Origin: Tardiphaga sp.
GTDB lineage: Bacteria > Pseudomonadota > Alphaproteobacteria > Rhizobiales > Xanthobacteraceae
NCBI GenBank assembly: GCA_014377915.1
Contig: JACMOT010000107.1
Span: 1 to 21,501 of the forward strand
Reading direction: 5' to 3'
DNA length: 21,501 nt
The translations under genes and the position numbers were made by a program. The notes beneath the pieces are model-generated. The model made no database searches, was not told the origin of the DNA, and was given only the letters and a program-made list of their open reading frames with translations. Each line of letters starts with the position of its first letter. Position 1 is the stretch's first letter. Shown here piece by piece: positions 1 to 7,973 of this stretch.

Positions 1-72
1 GTCGCGGACGCCCTCGCCATCCTGGTTGTCGACGGTGCCGGATTTTAGAATCGTATCAAAAGTCTGGGTCAT
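1..72 (-). CDS. Dihydroorotase-like amidohydrolase, N-terminal fragment
   Basis: Only the first 24 codons are in the window; the gene runs off the left edge. The frame from the ATG at 72-70 reads MTQTFDTILKSGTV followed by DNQDGEGVRD. This strongly resembles the N-terminus of alphaproteobacterial dihydroorotases/amidohydrolases (type: FDvILKnGTVvnqdGeg.rDIgv), where the first strand of the small beta domain precedes the metal-binding barrel. If so it belongs to pyrimidine synthesis or a cyclic-amide hydrolase relative. The catalytic part is not visible, so the exact substrate cannot be judged. It is divergent from ygfZ; the 138 bp between them must hold both promoters. Confidence 0.6.
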   Translation of the reverse strand, partial: MTQTFDTILKSGTVDNQDGEGVRD

Positions 73-210
73 GGCGTCTCGTTTCGCTGCGGGAGCCCGC
101 GCGGAACGGCGGCGGGCCTTGTTGTCCGCATCCTAGCGGCTTAGCTTTGGCTGGGATATCCAGCTCCAGCGTTTCCGCAAAACTTCCAGCCCAATCATCG
201 AGAATTCCCC

Positions 211-1095
211 ATGAATGCAGCCTTTCTCTCGGACCGGGGCGTCATCAAGCTGAGCGGCGACGACGCCCGTGGTTTTCTCAACAATCTCGTCACCTCCGAG
301 ATCGAGGTGGTAACGCCGGGCAGCGCAAGGTTCGGCGCTCTGCTGACGCCGCAGGGCAAGATTATCGCGGATTTCCTGGTCACCGAGGCACCCGCCGGCC
401 ATGGCGGCGGGCTGCTGCTCGACGTGCCCCGCGAGTTGGCGGCGCCATTGGCCACCAAGCTCGGCTTCTACAAATTGCGCGCCAAGGTCGTGGTGGACAA
501 TCTTACCGATTCGCTCGGCGTTCTCGCGGCGTGGGATGGCGAACCAGGCATCAAGCCGGATCTTACTTTTCCCGATCCGCGCGACGCCGCGCTCGGCTTT
601 CGCATTCTCGTGCCGGCCGAGCTGGCCGCGAAGACCGCGAAGCTGATCGGCGCCGAACTGCTCGACGAGGACGCCTATGAGGCGCATCGCATCGCGACCG
701 GCGTGCCGCGCGGCGGCATCGATTTCGCCTATGGCGACGCGTTTCCGCACGAGAGCAACATGGACCGCCTCAAGGGCGTTGATTTCGACAAGGGCTGTTA
801 TGTCGGCCAGGAAGTGGTGTCGCGGATGCAGCATCGTGGCACCGCGCGCACCCGCATCGTTGGCGTGGCGCTGGACGGAGGCATTCCCGAGCCGGGCAGC
901 GAGATTCGTGCCGCCGACAGACCGATCGGAACCATGGGCTCCTCCGCCAATGGTCAGGGCCTGGCGCTGATCCGCACCGACCGCGCGACCGACGCGCTCG
1001 ATGCCGGGGCTCCGTTCCTTGCCGGCGACCAGCCGATCCATTTTTCAGATGTCGACGCGGTGCGCGCCTTCGCGCCGAAGAAAACGCTCGCATGA
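211..1095 (+). CDS. ygfZ: YgfZ/GcvT-like folate-binding protein (Fe-S enzyme maintenance)
   Basis: 294 residues, a usual length for the YgfZ/COG0354 family. The diagnostic KGCYVGQE motif is at residues 194-201, followed by VVSRMQHRG; its cysteine is the conserved residue of the family. The N-terminus (FLSDRGVIKLSGDDARGFL) matches the aminomethyltransferase-like fold that binds tetrahydrofolate. Known members help assemble or repair iron-sulfur enzymes, such as the MiaB-type tRNA modifier, in the cytoplasm. The chosen ATG has a GAG about 10 bases upstream. The stop overlaps the next start as ATGA (1092-1095), so translation is probably coupled to tag. A dihydroorotase-like gene is divergent. 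Family assignment is firm; the cellular role is from family knowledge. Confidence 0.93.
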   Translation: MNAAFLSDRGVIKLSGDDARGFLNNLVTSEIEVVTPGSARFGALLTPQGKIIADFLVTEAPAGHGGGLLLDVPRELAAPLATKLGFYKLRAKVVVDNLTDSLGVLAAWDGEPGIKPDLTFPDPRDAALGFRILVPAELAAKTAKLIGAELLDEDAYEAHRIATGVPRGGIDFAYGDAFPHESNMDRLKGVDFDKGCYVGQEVVSRMQHRGTARTRIVGVALDGGIPEPGSEIRAADRPIGTMGSSANGQGLALIRTDRATDALDAGAPFLAGDQPIHFSDVDAVRAFAPKKTLA

Positions 1096-1733
1096 CCAAG
1101 CCGGCCATTCTGCATGCCGACGGCAAGACGCGTTGCCCCTGGCCGGGTGAAGACCCGTTTTACGTCGCCTATCACGACACCGAATGGGGCGTGCCCGAAT
1201 ATGACGACCGCGCCCTCTATGAAAAACTGATCCTCGACGGCTTTCAGGCCGGATTGTCCTGGATCACCATCCTGCGCAAGCGCGACAATTTTCGCGCCGC
1301 GTTCGATGACTTCCAGCCCGACAAGATCGCGCGTTACGACGACGCCAAAGTGCATGCGCTGATGAACGACGCCGGCATTGTGCGCAACCGCGCCAAGATT
1401 GTCGGTGCCATCAACAGCGCCAAAGGCTATCTCAAAATCATGGAAGAAGGCGCCGGCTTCTCGAAATTCCTGTGGGATTTTGTCGACGGCCGGCCGATCG
1501 TCAACAAGTTCAAGACCCATGGCAACGTGCCGCCTTCGACCCCCCTGTCTGCTAAAATTTCCAAGGAGCTGCTGGCGCGCGGCTTCAAATTCGTCGGTCC
1601 GACCATCGTCTATGCCTTCATGGAAGCCACTGGCATGGTCAACGACCATCTCGTCTCCTGCTACTGTCACGAGCTCTGCGTCGACCAGAAGCGCGCACCG
1701 AGACTCAAAGTATCAAAGCTCAAAGCAAGATAA
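1092..1733 (+). CDS. tag: DNA-3-methyladenine glycosylase I
   Basis: 213 residues. Tag excises 3-methyladenine from alkylated DNA as the first step of base excision repair. The family's zinc ligands are visible: Cys15 (RCPWPG), His28 (YHDTEWG), and His186 with Cys190 (NDHLVSC). The core segment GFQAGLSWITILRKR corresponds to the helix lining the base pocket. Where E. coli Tag has Glu38 (LEGQQAG) this protein has Asp49 (LDGFQAG), a conservative change I believe is common in this lineage. The start overlaps the ygfZ stop by 4 bases and the stop overlaps the next start (TAATG), so the gene is the middle member of a translationally coupled operon. The C-terminal residues after 195 are basic and look like an unstructured tail. 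Confidence 0.95.
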   Translation: MTKPAILHADGKTRCPWPGEDPFYVAYHDTEWGVPEYDDRALYEKLILDGFQAGLSWITILRKRDNFRAAFDDFQPDKIARYDDAKVHALMNDAGIVRNRAKIVGAINSAKGYLKIMEEGAGFSKFLWDFVDGRPIVNKFKTHGNVPPSTPLSAKISKELLARGFKFVGPTIVYAFMEATGMVNDHLVSCYCHELCVDQKRAPRLKVSKLKAR

Positions 1734-2350
1734 TGGCCAAATCAAAATTCTCTACCGACGTCGAAACGCGGGCGTGGCAGCGGATGCTGTCCGGACGCCG
1801 GCTCGATCTGCTCGATCCATCGCCGCTCGACATCGAGGTCGCCGACATTGCCCATGGCCTCGCCCGCGTCGCGCGCTGGAACGGACAGACCCATGGCGCC
1901 AATATCTTCTCGGTGGCACAGCACACGCTGCTGGTGGAGGCCGTACTGCGCCAGCAGGTGTCGCGTGTCGATAACCGCGTGCGGCTGGCAGCGCTGCTGC
2001 ACGACGCGCCGGAATATGTCATCGGTGACATGATCTCGCCGTTCAAGGCGGTGATCGGGGGCGCCTACAAGATCGTCGAGAACCGGCTGCTCGGCGCCAT
2101 CCATACCCGCTTCGGCCTGCCGCCGGTGCTGGCGGCCGAGGTGACAAAGCAGATCAAGACCGCCGACATGGGCGCCGCCTATCTGGAGGCAACGAGGCTG
2201 GCAGGTTTCAAGGAAACCGAGGCCAAACGGCTGTTCGGCAAGGATCCCAGCCTGTCGGCGACCGCGGAAGAGGATTTCCTGACGCCGTGGTCGGCGGGCA
2301 AAGCCGAGAAGCGTTTTCTCGAACGTTTTACGGCGGTTGCAACGCCGTAG
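1733..2350 (+). CDS. HD-domain phosphohydrolase, YfbR/5'-nucleotidase-like
   Basis: 205 residues. The HD metal site can be traced: His64 (VAQHTLLVEA), His90-Asp91 (LLHDAPEYVIGD) with Glu94, and Asp145 (KTADMGAAYLEA). The HDAPEYVIGDMISPFK stretch parallels HDASEVLTGDLPTPVK of E. coli YfbR, a 5'-deoxynucleotidase, so dephosphorylation of a nucleotide is the most likely activity; the substrate is not shown. The start overlaps the tag stop (TAATG), so it is the last gene of the ygfZ-tag operon. Its place beside an alkylation-repair glycosylase is compatible with nucleotide-pool cleansing, but that is inference. The gene ends with TAG, which matters for the glyQ question at the right end. No strong terminator follows. 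Confidence 0.85.
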   Translation: MAKSKFSTDVETRAWQRMLSGRRLDLLDPSPLDIEVADIAHGLARVARWNGQTHGANIFSVAQHTLLVEAVLRQQVSRVDNRVRLAALLHDAPEYVIGDMISPFKAVIGGAYKIVENRLLGAIHTRFGLPPVLAAEVTKQIKTADMGAAYLEATRLAGFKETEAKRLFGKDPSLSATAEEDFLTPWSAGKAEKRFLERFTAVATP

Positions 2351-2368
2351 CGGACGGTATCAAGGCGG

Positions 2369-2396
2369 TTGCGAAGCTCGGCATTCGCGATAGGCT
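2369..2396 (+). promoter_or_regulatory. Candidate sigma-70-type promoter for the Bug receptor gene
   Basis: TTGCGA at 2369-2374 and TAGGCT at 2391-2396 are separated by 16 bases and lie about 40 bases before the start codon, in a stretch that turns AT-rich. Matches to consensus are partial, so this is a suggestion only. Confidence 0.25.
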
Positions 2397-2433
2397 ACTC
2401 CCATAAAAATAATATCATGGGAGGTTCCGACGC

Positions 2434-3429
2434 ATGAATCGACGCGAGATTCTGCAGGCTGCCGCGGCCGTGCCGCTGGCCAATTTGTTCACACCATTCA
2501 TCAGCCCCGCTTGCGCGCAATCAGCCTGGCCATCGCGCAACATCACCATGATCGTGCCGTTTCCGGCTGGCGGCCAGGCCGACCTGGCGGCGCGGCCGGT
2601 GGCAATGGCGCTCGAGCGGATTCTCGGCAAGCCCGTCATCGTCGACAACCGCGCCGGAGGGGCCGGCGGCTCGGTCGGCAATGCGCAGGCGGCGCGCGCC
2701 GAGCCCGATGGCCATACGCTGCTGATGACACTGTCGTCGCTGGCGGTGCTGCCCGAGGCTGACCGTCTGTTCGATCGGCCGGTGTCTTACGAAGTATCGC
2801 AGTTCGCGCCGATCGCGCGCGTGCTCGCCGACCCGACGCTGCTCGCAGTGCCCGCCGCGGCACCTTGGAAGACGTTGCGGGACTTTGTCGACGATGCCCG
2901 GAAACGCCCTGGCGAAATTCCCTATGGCTCGTCCGGTCCCTACGGCACGCTGCATGTGGCGATGGAGATGTTCGCCGCCAGCGCCGGCATCAAGCTGTTG
3001 CACGTGCCGTTCCGCGGCGCTGGCCCTGCGCTCACCGCGCTGCTGTCCAATACGGTGCAGGCGGTGGCCTCCGCGCCGGGCACGCTGCGGCAGCAGGTCG
3101 ATGACGGCAAAATGCGCGTGCTGGCCAATTGGGGCGCCGCGCGGGTGCCGAGTTTCCCGGAGGTGCCGACCTTTCAGGAACTGGGATACAAGGATGTCGA
3201 GTTCTATATCTGGGCCGGGCTTTTCGCGCAGAGTACGCTGCCGGCGCCAATCATGACGCGACTGCGCGAGGCAATGGCGCAAGCGGTCACGGCGCCGGAA
3301 GTAACAAAGACGTTTGCCGCTGCCGGCAGCCCGGTTGCCTATCTGGACGCGCCGGAATTTGCGAAGTTCGTCGAGACCGACAGCGCGCGCCTGATCGCGG
3401 CGGTGAAGAAGATCGGCAAGGTCGAGTAG
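2434..3429 (+). CDS. Bug/TctC-family periplasmic substrate-binding protein (orphan)
   Basis: 331 residues. The N-terminus MNRREILQAAAA with a hydrophobic stretch and an ACA/QS site near residue 28 is a signal peptide, possibly Tat-type because of the RR pair. The mature protein begins with the family hallmark IVPFPAGGQADLAAR (about residues 40-54) and has the later conserved segments (VDNRAGGAGGSVGN, YGSSGPYGTLHVAMEMF, HVPFRGAGPALTALL, FPEVPTFQELGY). These receptors bind carboxylates or similar small molecules for tripartite tricarboxylate transporters, but no TctA/TctB membrane genes lie nearby, as is common for Bug proteins. A strong ribosome-binding site GGGAGG at 2419-2424 fixes the start. 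The ligand cannot be inferred. A palindromic repeat begins 15 bases after the TAG stop. Confidence 0.9.
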   Translation: MNRREILQAAAAVPLANLFTPFISPACAQSAWPSRNITMIVPFPAGGQADLAARPVAMALERILGKPVIVDNRAGGAGGSVGNAQAARAEPDGHTLLMTLSSLAVLPEADRLFDRPVSYEVSQFAPIARVLADPTLLAVPAAAPWKTLRDFVDDARKRPGEIPYGSSGPYGTLHVAMEMFAASAGIKLLHVPFRGAGPALTALLSNTVQAVASAPGTLRQQVDDGKMRVLANWGAARVPSFPEVPTFQELGYKDVEFYIWAGLFAQSTLPAPIMTRLREAMAQAVTAPEVTKTFAAAGSPVAYLDAPEFAKFVETDSARLIAAVKKIGKVE

Positions 3430-3444
3430 AATTCGTGCTCGGCT

Positions 3445-3570
3445 TGTCCCGGGCGCGGTGCGGCATTCTTCCTACCGCTCCGCGGAACCGGGACCGCCAC
3501 GAACGCCGGCGATCGGTACGGCTGCGGCTCCGCGAAGCAATACTACGTATTGCATCGCATCCGGGGCACA
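3445..3570. repeat. Long imperfect palindrome, family B copy 1
   Basis: A 126 bp element whose ends pair (TGTCCCGG... with ...CCGGGGCACA) and which contains GCGGTGCGGCAT, CGCTCCGCGGAACCGGGA and a second half with GCATCGCATCCGGGGCAC. The same blocks in the same order occur at 17812-17931. It lies just past the stop of the Bug gene, so it may also act as an mRNA 3' structure. Confidence 0.8.
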
Positions 3571-3658
3571 CAAACAAGACAGCGCGAAACTGCCGTTCCA
3601 CCGATCAACCGCGACACGTTCGTTCCGAGGTCGAACACATCTTCGGTCAGCCATTTCG

Positions 3659-3686
3659 TTGACGGCCCGACTTTCCCGCGTAGCTT
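3659..3686 (+). promoter_or_regulatory. Candidate promoter for the SsuA-like gene
   Basis: TTGACG (3659-3664) and TAGCTT (3681-3686) are separated by 16 bases, and the expected start of transcription would lie about 25 bases before the ATG at 3718. The -35 box is a good match and the -10 box is moderate. Confidence 0.4.
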
Positions 3687-3717
3687 TGCTGCACCTTATC
3701 GCATCAGAGAAAACAAC

Positions 3718-4671
3718 ATGGTCAAGCCCCTTTCATCCGCGCTGCTCGCCGCGATCATCGGCGCAGCGCTCGCCACCTCGGCCTTCGCGGCCGACCCCGT
3801 CACCTTGAGAATCGGCGACCAGAAGGGCGGCAACCGCTCGCTGCTGGAGGCGACAGGCCTGACGAAGGACCTGCCCTACAAGATTGTCTGGTCGGAATTC
3901 CCGGCCGCCGCGCCGATCCTCGAGGCGCTCAATGCCGGTGCGCTCGATGTCGGCCACACTGGCGATCTTGCTTTCCTGTCGATCTATGCGGCGGGCTCGC
4001 CAATCAAGGCGATTGGCGGCGTTCGCGCCAATGCCAATACGCAAGCGATCCTGGTGCGCAACGACTCGCCGATCAGGACCGCCGCGGACCTCAAGGGCAA
4101 GCGCCTCGCCGGCACCCGCGGCGGCTGGGGCCAGTTCCTGATTAACGCCACGCTGGAGAAAGCCGGTTACAAGACCACCGACGCCACTTTTGCCGCGCTC
4201 GGACCGGTCGATGCCAAGATCGCACTGATCGCCGGCTCGATCGATGGCTGGGCGGTGTGGGAGCCCTACATCTCCTATGCGGTACTGAAGGACAATGCCC
4301 GCATCGTCGCCGACGGTGAAGGCCTGACCCCGACGCTGACATTCATCGTCGCGTCCGACCAGGCCATTGCCACCAAGCGCGAGGCAATCGCTGATTTCCT
4401 GCAGCGCCTCAACAAGGCACGCACCTGGTCGCGCGAGCATGTCGAGGAATATGCCAGAAACACCGCCGAACTGACCAAGTTGCCGGAAGACGTGCTGGCA
4501 CGGGCCTACCGCGCGCAGGACAACCGGCCGATCACCATCGACGACGCGGTGATCAGGGAATTCCAGGAAGCCAGTGATCGCGCCACCCGCTACGGGATTC
4601 TGGCGAAGGCGGTGGATGTCAGCCAGGCGGTCGACCGCGGTTTCACACAGGCCGCGCCGGCATCGAACTGA
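3718..4671 (+). CDS. SsuA/NMT1-like ABC transporter substrate-binding protein (orphan)
   Basis: 317 residues from the ATG at 3718. I chose this start because a clean signal peptide follows (LSSALLAAIIGAALATSAFA, cleavage near residue 24) and the longer upstream frame is repeat-derived. The mature region follows the aliphatic-sulfonate-binding SsuA pattern: LRIGDQKGG, EFPAAAPILEALNAGALDVG, TGDLAFL, SPIRTAADLKGKRLA, and DGWAVWEPY in place of SsuA's DAWAIWDPY. Known relatives deliver sulfonates, taurine, nitrate or pyrimidine precursors to an ABC importer. No permease or ATPase gene adjoins it, so its importer partner must be encoded elsewhere or be shared. The exact ligand is unknown; sulfonate-type is my best guess. 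A MITE-like repeat starts 11 bases after the stop. Confidence 0.88.
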   Translation: MVKPLSSALLAAIIGAALATSAFAADPVTLRIGDQKGGNRSLLEATGLTKDLPYKIVWSEFPAAAPILEALNAGALDVGHTGDLAFLSIYAAGSPIKAIGGVRANANTQAILVRNDSPIRTAADLKGKRLAGTRGGWGQFLINATLEKAGYKTTDATFAALGPVDAKIALIAGSIDGWAVWEPYISYAVLKDNARIVADGEGLTPTLTFIVASDQAIATKREAIADFLQRLNKARTWSREHVEEYARNTAELTKLPEDVLARAYRAQDNRPITIDDAVIREFQEASDRATRYGILAKAVDVSQAVDRGFTQAAPASN

Positions 4672-4682
4672 ACACCTTGGTC

Positions 4683-4807
4683 GTCATTGCGAGGAGTGCT
4701 TGCGAGGAAGCAATGCAGTTCCTTCCTCGCGGATGGCTTCCGGATTGCCGCGTCGCGGAGCTATCATCGGGCCGTCGAAGCCGGACCCGTTGGCGCCTCG
4801 CACTGAC
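4683..4807. repeat. MITE-like repeat with terminal inverted repeats, family A copy 1
   Basis: A 125 bp element beginning GTCATTGCGAGGAG and ending with the near inverse of that (GCGCCTCGCACTGAC). Internal blocks GATTGCCGCGTCGCGGAGCT and GCCGGACCCGTTGGC recur, in the opposite orientation, at 13641-13761. It fills almost the whole gap between two convergent genes, 11 and 12 bases from their stops. No coding capacity is seen. Confidence 0.85.
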
Positions 4808-4819
4808 AGAAGAGAACAA

Positions 4820-5716
4820 TCAAAACAGCTTCGCAACGCTGGTGCCGTCCTTCGGCAGGATCTCCACCGTCGCCGTGCGGCCAGCGACCAGCGTCGCGCC
4901 GGCCGGAATATTATCGAGCGCGATGCGCACCGGCACGCGCTGCGCCAGCCGCACCCAGCTGAAGGTTGGCGTCACATTGGCGAGCAGGTTACTACCCTCG
5001 CCACGGTCACGGTCCTCAATGCCGGCAGCCATGCTTTCGACATGACCGGTGATGCGTTCGGAATCGCCCATCAAATGGATCGAGACGGGATCGCCGACTT
5101 GGATCCGCGGCAGCTTGGTTTCCTCGAAGTAACCATCGACATGCAGCGTGTCGGTATCGACCAGCGCCATCACGCCCTTGCCGGCCGACACATAGGTGCC
5201 CGGTCGCAGCTCCATGTTGGAGATCGTACCATTGACCGGCGCGCGCACCTCGCTGCGGTCCAGATTGAGCTGCGCCACTGCCTGGTCAGCGATACCCTGA
5301 TCGAGCGAAGCCCTGGCCAATAATTGCGTCGCTGTCACCTGCTCCTGCTTTTGCTGCGACACGGCGGCCGTGGTGAGATCGCGGTAGCGTTTCAGATCGG
5401 CCCCGGCCTGATCGAGCGTCGCCTGGCGGCCGGCGACCACCGCCTCCGCCTGTCGCAGCGCCAGCGCGTAACGCACGCGGTCGATCCGCATGATGACGTC
5501 GCCGCGCTTCACCTTCTGATTGTCCTTGACCAGGATCTCGGTGACGAAGCCGGAGACGTCGGGCGCCAAGGTGACGACGTCGGGGCGGACCCGGCCATCG
5601 CGGGTCCACGGCGCATCCATGTAATAGACCCACAGATAGCGGCCGACCGCGAGCGCGGCGACCACCATCAGCGTGGTGGCGGCGAAACGACGTATCAGGG
5701 CAACAGGATTTTTCAT
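4820..5716 (-). CDS. HlyD-type periplasmic adaptor subunit of efflux system (AaeA-like)
   Basis: 298 residues, close to the 310 of E. coli AaeA. One N-terminal membrane anchor (about residues 12-31) is followed by the biotinyl-lipoyl half-motif (APDVSGFVTEILVKDNQKVKRGDV), a coiled-coil hairpin of about 70 residues rich in Q, A and K, then the second half (VRAPVNGTISNMELRPGTYV) and the beta-barrel (GYFEETKLPRIQVGDPV). Such proteins bridge an inner-membrane pump to the outer membrane. Its ATG overlaps the stop of the DUF1656 gene (ATGA), making it the last gene of the marR-FUSC-DUF1656-HlyD operon. By analogy with AaeAB the cargo may be aromatic carboxylic acids, but this is not shown by the sequence. 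Confidence 0.9.
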   Translation of the reverse strand: MKNPVALIRRFAATTLMVVAALAVGRYLWVYYMDAPWTRDGRVRPDVVTLAPDVSGFVTEILVKDNQKVKRGDVIMRIDRVRYALALRQAEAVVAGRQATLDQAGADLKRYRDLTTAAVSQQKQEQVTATQLLARASLDQGIADQAVAQLNLDRSEVRAPVNGTISNMELRPGTYVSAGKGVMALVDTDTLHVDGYFEETKLPRIQVGDPVSIHLMGDSERITGHVESMAAGIEDRDRGEGSNLLANVTPTFSWVRLAQRVPVRIALDNIPAGATLVAGRTATVEILPKDGTSVAKLF

Positions 5717-5922
5717 GACAGCAATCCGGACGAGAGATAGACCACGCCGCCGAGCAGGCAGACGAAGAGAGCGAGATCGAACAGCGCGCGGTGCCAGACG
5801 AAGCGGTACAGGCCAGAGCGCTCCAGCAGCGGCCGCAACTGCGCGCCGATCACATAGGTGATCACCAGCCAGAGCAGCAGCGCCGGCACGAGGATACCGA
5901 ACAGATCGACTTCATATCTCAT
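5713..5922 (-). CDS. DUF1656 small membrane protein (AaeX-like)
   Basis: 69 residues with two hydrophobic segments (about 8-26 and 46-66). The N-terminus MRYEVDLFGILVPALL is typical of DUF1656, the family of E. coli AaeX (67 residues), found almost only beside FUSC pumps and HlyD adaptors. Its role is not established; location in the inner membrane as an accessory of the pump is the usual assumption. Both ends overlap neighbours by 4 bases (start with the FUSC stop, stop with the HlyD start), so it is an integral part of the operon. Confidence 0.9.
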   Translation of the reverse strand: MRYEVDLFGILVPALLLWLVITYVIGAQLRPLLERSGLYRFVWHRALFDLALFVCLLGGVVYLSSGLLS

Positions 5923-7973
5923 GCCGCAGCACTCCCTGCGAGGCGGTTCAGCGCTTCCGGCCGGTAGTCCGGCGCCTGCGGAAACAGGCCGCGGCGAATA
6001 CCCACCAGCCCGATCAGCGCGTCGCCGCGCACGGCGTCGCTCGACTCCGCCATCGCCGCCAGCAACGCCTGATCGATCCGCACCAGCAGCGCCCGCGGCA
6101 TTGCACCACCGTCATAACTTCGGAAATCGGCGGCGAGTTCGTCCAGCATCGCGTCCATGGTCAGCAGCGTTCGCGGTGACATGCCGTGCCGGGCGCGACG
6201 CAGATCGACAATGTTCAGGCCGACGCGCAGTTCCCTGAGGTTATCGACATCGCGCAGCGCGCTGTCCGGCATCGCCGCCAGCCGCGGCGCCAGCAGACCG
6301 ATGCGGTTGAGCATCAGCCCGGCAAAGGCGGCGCGATCGCGATTGCCGCGGCTGGCAGCCGCCCAGGCCAGCGCGATCCAGCCCCTGCGCATCAGCCGGC
6401 GCACGCTCCACTCCGCGCCCACCGACCGCGCCAGCAGAATGGTCAGCGCCGAGATTTCGACGCCGACGAAGAAGGCGATGCCACCATTGGCAAAGGCTGC
6501 AAAATCCGCGCTGTAGGTCGACTGTAACGCCATCAGGCTGGCGGTGTTGGCGGCGAGCAGCATGCCGATGAAGAAGGTCGCCGGGCGTGCGATCAGATAG
6601 CCGAACAGCAGAAAGGCCGGCGCCAAAACCGCGATCAGCATCTCGATGTTGGAGATCGCGGGCAGGATCGCGAACAGATAGACGGCGACAACGACCATGG
6701 CGACCAGCGTCCATTTGGCGAAGCCACGCAGGCCGACCGAGGGATCGTCGGTATTGGCAAAGAACGAGCAGCCGACCGCCGCCATCATCGGCGCCGACGC
6801 GCCATCGACCCAGCCGGTGGAAATCCAGAACGCACAGCTCAGCAGGATGGCGAGGATGGCGCCACCGGCCGACCACAGTGCCATGCCGTGATCGACATGC
6901 CGGATGGGTGCTACGCCCGCTTCGGCACGAAACGCCAGTTTCGCGCCTGGCGGTCGACCGCCTTCGGCGATTGCCTGGTTGAGCACGCGACAGTCGGCAG
7001 ACACATCGACCAGCTCGCGCATGCGCGTCAGCAGGCAGGCCATCATGATCTCGTTCCACGACGAGCCGGCATCGAGCTTCGGCGATTGCGCCGCGATCGC
7101 CGTACACAGCCGGTCGGCGGGTTCGCGCGCAACATCGTCATCGGTGATCCAGCGCGACAGATCGGCGACCAGCGCCATCAGCCGCGGCGTGCGCACGTCG
7201 TCGCCCAGCGCGTCGAGGCGATCGCCGATCGAGGACAATAGCGGCAGCAGCATCAGCATGCGCAGCCGCAGCGCGCGCAGCCAGCGCGGCGTATCGCGGC
7301 TGACCTCGCGGTCATAGGCCAGATGATCCGACAGCGTATCGATCTCGACGGCGTCGGCGGCGAGCCGCAGCCGTTGCTCGCGCGAGGACATGTCGGCACC
7401 GTGCCCGGCCAGTACACGCTCACTGAGGCCGCGCGCGCCGGCAAGCCAGGTGTCGACCCGCGCCGCGACCGCGGGGCCGACGCTGCGCGGCAGCACGATG
7501 GTGGAAACAATACTGGCGCAGAGAATGCCGAGAATGATCCCCTCGCTGCGCGCCAGCGCGACGTCGAAGATCGCCGCCGGCTCCGACACCGAGGGAAAGC
7601 CGATCAGTGCCGCCGTATAGCCCGCCAGCATGAACATGTAGCTGCGCGGCGTGCGGTCCAGCAACGAGACATAGAGGCAGAGCCCAACCCACAGCGCGAG
7701 GCCGAGGCTGAGCAGTTCCGGCGAATTCACCAGGTTCGGCACCAGCGCGACGCTGGCGGCGGCGCCGATCAGCGTCCCGGCCACGCGGAAGAATGCCTTC
7801 GAGCGGGTCGCGCCGGCCAACGGCTGCGAGGCGATGTAGACCGTCGCCAGCGCCCAGTATGGCCGCGGCAGATCCATCGCCAACGCAATCAGCAGCGCCA
7901 TCACCGCGGCGAGAAATGTTTTCAGCGAGAAGATAATGTCGGCATGGCGAACCAGAAACGGAGAACGGGGCAT
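5919..7973 (-). CDS. FUSC-family inner-membrane efflux pump (AaeB-like)
   Basis: 684 residues from ATG 7973; a GTG three bases further upstream is an equal alternative. The protein has the FUSC two-block plan: a membrane block at about residues 12-165 with the conserved PYWALATVYI and QPLAGATRSKAFFRVAGTLIG segments, a soluble region of some 190 residues, and a second membrane block at about 365-520 containing GCSFFANTDDPSVGLRGF. Length and order match E. coli AaeB (655 residues), a proton-driven exporter of hydroxylated aromatic acids, and related toxic-compound exporters. It starts on the marR stop (TGATG) and ends over the DUF1656 start, so expression should follow the MarR-type regulator. 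The substrate remains open. Confidence 0.9.
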   Translation of the reverse strand: MPRSPFLVRHADIIFSLKTFLAAVMALLIALAMDLPRPYWALATVYIASQPLAGATRSKAFFRVAGTLIGAAASVALVPNLVNSPELLSLGLALWVGLCLYVSLLDRTPRSYMFMLAGYTAALIGFPSVSEPAAIFDVALARSEGIILGILCASIVSTIVLPRSVGPAVAARVDTWLAGARGLSERVLAGHGADMSSREQRLRLAADAVEIDTLSDHLAYDREVSRDTPRWLRALRLRMLMLLPLLSSIGDRLDALGDDVRTPRLMALVADLSRWITDDDVAREPADRLCTAIAAQSPKLDAGSSWNEIMMACLLTRMRELVDVSADCRVLNQAIAEGGRPPGAKLAFRAEAGVAPIRHVDHGMALWSAGGAILAILLSCAFWISTGWVDGASAPMMAAVGCSFFANTDDPSVGLRGFAKWTLVAMVVVAVYLFAILPAISNIEMLIAVLAPAFLLFGYLIARPATFFIGMLLAANTASLMALQSTYSADFAAFANGGIAFFVGVEISALTILLARSVGAEWSVRRLMRRGWIALAWAAASRGNRDRAAFAGLMLNRIGLLAPRLAAMPDSALRDVDNLRELRVGLNIVDLRRARHGMSPRTLLTMDAMLDELAADFRSYDGGAMPRALLVRIDQALLAAMAESSDAVRGDALIGLVGIRRGLFPQAPDYRPEALNRLAGSAAA

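Noticed and set aside
133..1041. Open frame of about 300 codons on the minus strand opposite ygfZ
   Set aside because: It overlaps the whole of a well-supported gene and reads like reverse-frame shadow sequence.
2330..2348. Hairpin ACGGCG-N7-CGCCGT at the end of the HD gene as a terminator
   Set aside because: It lies within the last codons and is not followed by a T-run; the stem is short.
3550..3717. Longer N-terminus for the SsuA-like protein
   Set aside because: The extension begins inside a palindromic repeat and would bury the signal peptide that starts at 3718.
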